Below, one piece after another: positions 10,601 through 16,441 of a stretch of DNA of 16,441 nt (within the stretch, counting starts at the first letter, position 1; the number at the start of each line of letters is the position of its first letter). Origin of the DNA: Podila epigama (Eukaryota > Mortierellomycota > Mortierellomycetes > Mortierellales > Mortierellaceae); NCBI GenBank assembly GCA_015679605.1, contig JAAAVE010000214.1, positions 2,008 to 18,448 on the forward strand, in the 5' to 3' direction. The notes under the pieces are model-generated. The model was not told the origin of the DNA. It did no database searches and worked only from the letters and a program-made list of their open reading frames with translations. Position numbers and translations under genes: made by a program.

Positions 10601-12244
10601 TCCATTGGTGCTGGAAGTTGACATGCGCTTTTGTGCCTTACTGATGTTATTCATGCTATGGGCATCTGTCGTAGAAAAATAAAGTCACGACAGATGAGAT
10701 TTATAGCGCAAGTTGTAGGCACGAGCCAGAATAAATAAAACAAAAATGTTAAAACGATATAAACAATGACAAGAAGCACGCGTGCGCCATGTGTTGTGTT
10801 GTTCATGTGGACAGAAGCAATCATTTAGGCAAAAGGCAAAGGCAAAGGCAGCTGCAGGGAAAAAAAAATTGATACTTGTGCAAAAAAATTCGACTGGGTC
10901 CATTCATTTTGGGCATGTCGGATTTGTGAGGTTTGTAAACAGAAGAAAGAAAGGAAAGAAAGAAAAAAGACTTACAGGTTACACCAGATGGGGGTGATGC
11001 AGAGAAAGGTTGGGCACTGACCGCACTCTTGTTGGCCAAAGTGGTCATGTTTGTTGTGGTTGTTGTCGAAGTTGTGGCGGTGGAGGAGACCAATCCACCT
11101 GGTGATGTTTGTGCGCTGTTGTTGTTGTTGATATTGTTGTTATTGTTGTTGTTGCTTCCCTCGACATACTTGCTCCTATTTTAATGTGTGGCAAGAGTTG
11201 TGGACAGATAAGAAAGTCATCATGAGAACGATAAAATGAATTGTGCTGACAGAACAACTGGAAAAGAGACACACGCCCGCTCTCCCCTGACAAGCGAACG
11301 AGCAAGTGTAAGGTGGCATGGCAAATGTGAGGTGTGACGTTTGGGATATGGATAAGATATGGATGCAACTGTGGGTAAGGATGTGGATGTGGATGAGGAT
11401 GTGGATATGGACGTGGATGTGAATGTGGACGTGAATGTGAATGTGGACGTGAATGTGAATGTTGTTGTAAAGTGAGAAGAATCAAGCAAACACTGCTTTG
11501 ACGGAAAGAAGGGACAAAACGCTATTTTGGCCACTTTCTTCATGGATGATAATCCATTGAAGGCCATTGCTTGCAATTGCCAAGATGGGTGTATTGCCTG
11601 CGATGTAATTGCAATACAAGGCCGTCGCTACATACAATGCCAAGGCTACTTTCCCTCCCCCACAACTCTTACCACTCACTGCCCACGCCTATTCTGTGTT
11701 ATTCTCACTATTGAATGCAGTTGTATCTCTCTGACATCACCCATGACCAAAAAACCACAAAGAAAAAAAAATAACAGAGAGGGAGGGAGAAAAAGAAAAG
11801 GAAAAAAAAAAAAAAAAGAAAAAAAAAAAAAAAAGGTATGGAGCACCAAGACGGTACGTACCTTTCCTGACGCAGAGCGTACTCGAGCATCTTGACTCGT
11901 TTCATGAGATCGACCTTGGAACTGTCAAGGCCACGCTTTTCACCCTCGAGGAATGCAATTCGGGCCTATTGTGAGTGCATGTACATGTAACGATGACAGA
12001 GTGTGTTCAGACGGGGAACGAGTGGGGGATTGCGAACGGATCATACCATGCAACCACAGAGGACATTTTTTTTCCCCTTTACATCTACCTTCATCTCTGC
12101 CTTTTCAATATCCCATTCGTTTCTATCACGTTCGAAACGACGCCATTCGGTCTGTAGAAACTGGAGCACGCTTGGAAAGGCATATTCGACCACGGGAGGT
12201 GACTGTGGCCCGGCGATGGTTGAATATTGGTTTACTGTTGTCAT
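7633..12244 (-). CDS. Striatin (STRIPAK scaffold, PP2A B''' subunit; Pro11/Far8 family)
   Basis: Striatins scaffold the STRIPAK complex, joining PP2A to GCK-type kinases, and in fungi act in cell fusion, development and polarity. Ten exons: 12244-12089, 11965-11862, 11175-10976, 10665-10497, 10284-9483, 9348-9095, 8997-8878, 8775-8606, 8490-8137, 8012-7633, giving 902 residues. The N-terminal striatin block includes FLQTEWRRF (29-37), which corresponds to the caveolin-binding motif of animal striatins, and a coiled coil through KRVKMLEYALRQERSKYVEG to about residue 94. A short conserved block CLQEISYLTSS starts at 211. Residues about 222-476 are low-complexity, P/Q/E-rich linker. Residues 478-561 contain SPEKLNRMVKEWDR. 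Seven WD40 repeats fill 563-902, ending in GGADTVAKLWTW. An in-frame TGA lies 9 bases before the ATG, fixing the start. Intron 2 (686 bases) is unusually long and the intron 7 acceptor is atypical. The family call is secure; individual splice sites are hand-predicted. Confidence 0.95.
8275..8312 (-). repeat. Coding hexanucleotide minisatellite (Gly-Thr)5 in WD40 domain
   Basis: Imperfect GGCACG/GGTACA units encode five consecutive Gly-Thr pairs at residues 719-728 of striatin, followed by GAGPAP. It falls between the third and fourth WD repeats, where a surface loop is expected. Confidence 0.8.
11385..11465. repeat. GTGGAT/GTGAAT hexamer tandem repeat in striatin intron 2
   Basis: About a dozen degenerate six-base units (GTGGAT, GTGAAT, GTGGAC, with variants such as GAGGAT) run in tandem. 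They lie inside the 686-base second intron of striatin (11861-11176) and largely account for the apparent His/Pro/Ser-rich and Thr/Phe-rich ORFs on the minus strand here, which I treat as spurious. Confidence 0.75.
11800..11834. repeat. A-rich homopolymer tract in striatin intron 2
   Basis: Two A-runs of about 14-16 bases, split by a G, lie close to the intron 2 donor (at 11861). They read as poly-T in the transcript. Confidence 0.8.
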
Positions 12245-13330
12245 ACTTTTTTTTCAATTGCTATTTTTCTACTTGTCTCTGTATGGTAGGGGGTGTGTGA
12301 GAGATAGATCCTAAAGCCACAAGAAGAACAAGAAGAGGGGTAAAGGCACCAAAGGTAAGTGAAACTGAAGAACATTTTCAAATGTACAAATTAGGTAGAG
12401 TGGGGACGATGGGTATGGTATCTTTTCTTTTTTTTCTGTAACGTGAGTGATCATCTCCACACGACAGACGTACAAAGAGGTGCCACGAGACGAGGTAAAG
12501 AATGATAGAGTTCTTGAGAGCGAAATGATTGAGTGGGGAGGGATGGCGGTGCGAGTGGAGTGGAGTGAAGTGGGGTCGGATAGGAGGTGAGCTGTCAAGA
12601 ATGAAATCTGAGGTGATGGTGGAAGTGGAAGTGGTGGAAGTGGTGGTGGTTGGATGACAAGAATGGTGAGGAGGGTGGTGGTGGTGGTGAATGACAAGAG
12701 CGAAGAGGAAAGAAGAGAAAGAAACGAAAGAAACAGGATGATGACAATTGACGGCGGGAAACTTTTCTTTTTCATTGTCAAGGAGGACAAAAAAAAAAAA
12801 AGACACGAGGACCAAAAAAAGTGTTGAATAAAACGGATCAATTGAGTGCGCGATGGATGGATATTGTATGAGTGTGTGTGATGGATGTGATGTGGATGCG
12901 AGTGCCAATGGGTACACATGGCATGGCAGAGAGAGTGTGTGTATGTGCGTGTGTTGTGAATGTGTACATGTGTACATGTTTGATGTGTCCGATGGCGATA
13001 ATAAATGCCATGACAACCACGACTCGCTGGTGAGGGTGACAAACATGCAAGGGGAAAAAGAGGTCAAAAAGGAGAGATTGAAGAAGAAAGCCATTGTGAC
13101 CATTGGCATGTGCCATATGAGTGCGAGTGAGTGTGAGTGTGAGTGCGAGTGTGGACCCATCCAATGCTCTTTGGGCACAACTACAGCAGACGAGGAAGGT
13201 CAACGACCATTGCTCGGGATTGTCCATGGTGTTTTCCATCGTGTTATCCATGGCGTGACAAATCCTCATGGAATAATGACATTCACGCATGCACCGACCA
13301 CCCCACACACACTTCACTCAAGTGGCCTTA

Positions 13331-13354
13331 TTTTTTTTTTTTTTTTTTTTTTTT
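13331..13354. repeat. T24 homopolymer
   Basis: Twenty-four consecutive T bases about 260 bases upstream of the TBCB start codon. Poly(dA:dT) tracts of this size commonly exclude nucleosomes in fungal promoters; that role is inference here. Confidence 0.85.
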
Positions 13355-13430
13355 GCGCGGTGCCTAAAGTTGGAGCAGTGCACAATTTGGATCAGACAAA
13401 AGGAGTAAAGAACAGTCATCCAATCCAATC

Positions 13431-13495
13431 CACATCCATCCATCCATTTTTCATCCATTCATTCATCCATTCATCCATTCATCCCGTTCATTCAT
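13431..13495 (+). repeat. TCCA / TTCA tetranucleotide tandem upstream of TBCB
   Basis: Tandem CATC/CATT units form an almost pure pyrimidine-plus-A tract about 120-180 bases upstream of the TBCB ATG. It may be part of the promoter or 5' UTR. Confidence 0.75.
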
Positions 13496-13611
13496 TCTCT
13501 TCAACAGCACAGCCATTCTTTGCACACATACACACATCCCCATCCTATTCCATCCAACGTTATCCAACTTCATCCAGGACCCCATCAATCTAGTCATATC
13601 TGATTCACACC

Positions 13612-14895
13612 ATGTCCATTCTCAATGTTTACATCACAAGTGAAAACAACTCGACGGAACTTCGCTTGTCCAAAGCCCTGACCATCGACAATCTCAAGGT
13701 ATCACAGAAACGACCATGTGTGCTCCCGAACGGACGCGGGAAAACCGTTATTTAAGCCCTATTGCCACAGAACCAGCCAGCTTTTTTCCCGTTCCCTATT
13801 ACTTTTTTACCATTCCCAATGTGGCCTGTGCCCTTCTCCCGTCCCACTGTTACCAACTCAACTTTGTTCACTTTTGTCCTTCTTTGCCACGATAGATCAA
13901 GCTGGAGCCCATTACTGGTATCAGCTCACAATTCCAGCAACTTGAGCTGCACCATGAAGGCACCTTTGTTACCTCCCTCGAAGGCCATCCGGAAGAGACC
14001 ATGCTCGGAAAGTTCCCGATCGAGGATTATTGGACTATCCACGTATGTAAATAGTCAATCTATTGTCAAACCCTCCTCCTCTATCGTCACTCGGTCAGTC
14101 AGTCAATCGGCCACTCGTTGCACAACAGAAACACGTCTTTGTGATTTGAAAAGCCAACAAGAAAAAACATTGCATCCTTCTTTAGGTCATTGACACGAAC
14201 CCTTCACGCATCAAGGGCCAGTACAACGACGTTTCTCTTGTCGAAAAGTTTGAACTTGCAGATGAGGAATACGAAAAGAGAACTGGTGAGTGACTTCTTT
14301 ACTAGCCAACTGCTCATCCTTCATCCTCCTCTTACTCTTCAAGATACATCGTCGACTCAACTCATTGTAAATTCCTTGTCACTGTCCTAACCTAGATTCG
14401 GTACTCGCCTTCAAGAGACGCAACAACCTTGGCCGATTCAATGACGCGTCCTCAAACGCGTCTGCCACCTCCGCTCAGAATGCCGCCTACGAGGAAGCAG
14501 CAAAGTCAATCAAGACCGGCGACCGTTGCGAGGTCGATGTCGGTGGTGCGAATCTGAAGCGTCGTGGCACTGTTCAGTTCATTGGTAAGACGCGTCGCAT
14601 CATGGTTTACGTCCGACATTTGGATTATTACATTTTAGCAAATGCCTATTCTCTGTCGCTAAACATGGCACATATCCCTTTTTTTTAACTTGTTCTTTTA
14701 CCAGGTCTGACTGAATTCCAGAGTGGTATCTGGGTGGGTGTCCAATACGATGAACCCCTAGGCAAGAACGATGGCAGCGTACAAGGCGTCCGTTACTTTA
14801 CATGCCCGCCCAACTATGGTTCCTTTGTCCGTCCCGACAAGGTCGAAACTGGAGACTTTCCCGAAGAAGACCTCTTTTCGGATGAAGACATTTAA
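13612..14895 (+). CDS. Tubulin-folding cofactor B (Alf1/TBCB), CAP-Gly protein
   Basis: TBCB handles alpha-tubulin after release from the chaperonin and, with cofactor E, takes part in making and dissociating tubulin heterodimers in the cytosol. Exons 13612-13698, 13896-14042, 14186-14285, 14396-14584 and 14705-14895 give 237 residues, close to the size of animal TBCB. Residues 1 to about 85 fit the ubiquitin-like N-terminal domain, and a short helical linker follows. The CAP-Gly domain covers about 153-225, with the hallmark GKNDG at 194-198, the aromatic-rich [14 protein letters not shown] before it, and [18 protein letters not shown] after it. The chain ends [10 protein letters not shown], an acidic tail ending in hydrophobic Ile like the DEI/DEM tail described for TBCB. 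All introns are GT-AG and the frame is intact. Confidence 0.96.
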
Positions 14896-15558
14896 ACAGT
14901 TGATTCATATTCAACCCAAAGTTGTTATAATATACATATGATACATACGCCCTCAATCTCAACGTCTTTGTTTATTTCAAGTATTCTTTCTGCTCGCTTC
15001 CTTTTCTCATTGCAACAACGATCGTGTCCTCGGGGGAGACATGCAATGAAAAAAAAATAGTACATTCCTTCTGGCTCGAATTGGATTCCAAGTGCAGACA
15101 GGCAAGTTGCAAGGGCGAGTTCAGAAAGGGATGAGATCACCCTCGCACCTTCACACCTACGCAGGTTCGCCTGCTACCATTCTCCTTTTTTTTTCAATGT
15201 CACATTTATCATTGCCTTTTCCTTCATTCTCTCTTTCTTTCTCTTTCACTTAAACGTTTTCATGTTTCCTCCACCCTTCCTATCTTATTCCTCCACATTC
15301 TTTCATCGTTCACCTTGACACTCTTCAGCACTTGTAGCACTCGTCTTTCCTTCATTTCCACGCTCCCTGCCCAACATTCTCCACTTTTTTCCAGACTATA
15401 TCTCTACAATCTACCACCACTTTTCACCTTTACAATCTATCGCCACACCAAACATTCAATACTGAACATTGCACTCTATCCTTGAGTTACTCATCCTCGC
15501 AATACACATAAACACACACACACACACATAAATCATCAAATCGCCAAATACAACTACC
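14896..15558. other. Intergenic region TBCB to PAP2 gene with pyrimidine-rich tract
   Basis: The first 100 bases are the likely TBCB 3' flank (AT-rich, no AATAAA; TATAATATACATA near 14925). From about 15180 to 15540 the plus strand is strongly C/T-rich, with TTTCTTTC-type and CAC/CCTTC stretches, then a CA repeat at 15508-15529 just before the PAP2 start codon. No credible ORF is present. Confidence 0.6.
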
Positions 15559-16180
15559 ATGTTGGCTAGTTTACGGAAACCTTCGGTGCGGCTCATATGT
15601 TCATACATATTTGACTGGGTCTTTTGTGCGGTGCTACTCGCACTGTTCTTCCACCTTGATCGGCTAGAGCCATTTCACAGACCATTCTCCGTACTGGACA
15701 GGAGCATCATGTATCCACACGAAGACAAGGATCGCATTCCTATCTGGCTACTGACCCTCCTCGCCATCGTCTTTCCCGTGGTCACCATTCTGGTAGTTGG
15801 CCTCGGGGTTCGGCGCAGCCCATATGATGTCCACAATGGCATCCTTGGCTTGCTCGTCTCTGTCTTGCTGACAACCATGTTCACGCAAGTCATCAAGGCA
15901 AGTTATTATTACCCGCAAGTAGAATCAAATATTTTACATTCTATCTTTCTTTCTTTCTCGTTCCTCACACAAAAAAAGAATGCACTCTATTGATATCCAT
16001 TCTAGGTGACAGTTGGCAAACATCGCCCAGATTTCCTCGCACGATGTATACCCAAGATTGACGGGATTCCGCTTGTTCATGACGATCCATTGAAACTTTG
16101 GACATTGGATGTTTGCACGCAGTCCAATAGCCGCATCCTCAAAGACGGCATGCGCTCTTTCCCATCAGGACACGCGTCCA
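15559..16180 (+). CDS. PAP2-family lipid phosphate phosphatase (DPP1/LPP type), 3' partial
   Basis: Members dephosphorylate phosphatidate, diacylglycerol pyrophosphate and related lipid phosphates at membranes. Exon 1 is 15559-15897 and exon 2 is 16006-16180, together 171 residues plus one base. Predicted membrane segments lie near 14-33, 60-84 and 93-112. Catalytic motif 1 (K-x6-RP) is K113 to R120-P121, followed by DFLARC as in DPP1-type enzymes. Motif 2 PSGH is at 166-169 in RSFPSGHAS. Motif 3 and the remaining membrane segments are missing because the gene continues past 16180. Intron 1 begins GCAAGT instead of GT, and this is needed to keep the catalytic lysine and frame. The next expected residues (serine, then a hydrophobic helix) were not found by 16441, so either intron 2 is longer than usual or the gene is interrupted. 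Confidence 0.92.
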
Positions 16181-16441
16181 GTAAGTTACCTGTCCATTTT
16201 GTACTGGCTTGACGCGATTAGTTTGTGAAAAAGTGTGAGACCTTTGACCTTTGTGGCATGTGTGGCGACAATGGAAAGAATGGTAACCCTTGGGTGGTGT
16301 CATGGACTCCAAGGAGGGATAACCTCCTCTTTGCATAAACAACAGAAAGAGAGCCGCAAGGAGGCCATTAGGCTCATACAATGGAACCCTCTAGGACAGA
16401 CGGACCACCTACAGCCTATCCCTGAAGAACCATCGTGGGAA
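16181..16441 (+). other. Putative intron 2 start and unassigned sequence to the window edge
   Basis: A good donor GTAAGT opens at 16181, but no acceptor followed by an in-frame PAP2 continuation is visible. From 16229 a plus-strand frame stays open to the edge (about 71 codons) and is polar and coding-like, containing GWCHGLQGG and EAIRLIQWNPLGQ. I do not recognise it. It may be a long intron, an inserted element, or chance. Confidence 0.4.

Larger units (their letters stand above)
12245..13611. other. Divergent intergenic region, striatin / TBCB
   Basis: This 1.37 kb spacer separates the two start codons of divergent genes and must hold both promoters and 5' UTRs. It is dominated by simple sequence: GTGG-type repeats at about 12600-12690 (strand-asymmetric), TG-rich repeats at about 12860-12980, GAGTGT/GAGTGC hexamers at 13119-13151, a T24 run at 13331-13354 and TCCA/TTCA repeats at 13430-13495. 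Long ORFs of 240-270 codons on both strands are composed of these repeats (H/T/S-rich or C/M/V-rich) and have no domain-like segment. I found no clear TATA box for either gene. Confidence 0.6.

Noticed and set aside
11045-11576. Minus-strand His/Pro/Ser-rich and Thr/Phe/Ser-rich ORFs
   Set aside because: They translate the GTGGAT hexamer array in striatin intron 2 and read across the predicted exon 3 boundary out of frame.
12311-13178. Overlapping minus-strand ORFs of 243 and 266 codons in the spacer between striatin and TBCB
   Set aside because: They consist of H/T/S/L-rich translations of simple repeats in two frames, with no domain, no sign of exon structure and an equally long ORF on the opposite strand.
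12853-13593. Plus-strand ORF of 246 codons upstream of TBCB, rich in Cys, Met and Val, then Ser/His/Phe
   Set aside because: It is a read-through of TG repeats, the T24 run (poly-Phe) and TCCA repeats. Its composition changes with each repeat, and it overlaps the expected TBCB promoter.
16139-16381. Minus-strand ORF of 80 codons at the right edge
   Set aside because: It overlaps the catalytic PSGH exon of the PAP2 gene in antisense and has no recognisable feature.

Overview
The window is about 16.4 kb of nuclear DNA from a filamentous fungus. Genes are split by many short introns (about 90 to 210 bases, a few longer), mostly with GTAAGT-type donors and YAG acceptors. Non-coding DNA is rich in homopolymers and microsatellites, and proteins carry Q/S/P/H-rich low-complexity stretches. 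The mix of intron density, repeat type and protein style fits an early-diverging lineage such as Mortierellales (Mortierellomycota). That placement is an inference, because no rRNA or other lineage marker is present. I see no bacterial operon, CRISPR array, tRNA or rRNA.

Layout, left to right. (1) 1-3478, minus: the N-terminal 814 or so residues of Mediator subunit MED14 (Rgr1 family) in ten exons; the 3' end lies beyond the left edge. (2) 3479-4009: MED14 upstream region with a perfect TGACGTCA site, a TATA box and an A20 tract, next to the poly(A) signal of the following gene. (3) 4010-6505, minus: a four-exon gene for an unrecognised membrane glycoprotein with two hydrophobic segments, six N-glycosylation sequons between them, and a long cytosolic low-complexity tail. 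(4) 6506-7632: intergenic, with a TATA box for gene 3. (5) 7633-12244, minus: striatin, the scaffold of the STRIPAK phosphatase/kinase complex, in ten exons. (6) 12245-13611: repeat-rich spacer between the divergent striatin and TBCB genes. (7) 13612-14895, plus: tubulin-folding cofactor B (Alf1/TBCB) in five exons. (8) 14896-15558: intergenic, largely a pyrimidine-rich tract. (9) 15559 to the right edge, plus: N-terminal part of a PAP2-family lipid phosphate phosphatase with a GC-AG intron. The last 260 bases do not contain the expected continuation of that protein.

I assembled the exons by hand. In each complete gene the reading frame closes exactly across all introns: 695 aa for the membrane protein, 902 aa for striatin and 237 aa for TBCB. 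The genes do not form a pathway. They are housekeeping or signalling genes (transcription, STRIPAK signalling, tubulin folding, lipid phosphatase) beside one uncharacterised membrane protein. I did not find a convincing new multi-gene system. The items most worth a second look are the two-membrane-segment glycoprotein, the unexplained right-hand end, the unusual splice sites (GC-AG, tandem AAG/GAG acceptor, poly-A-preceded acceptor), the CRE/TATA pair upstream of MED14, and a coding minisatellite inside the striatin propeller.
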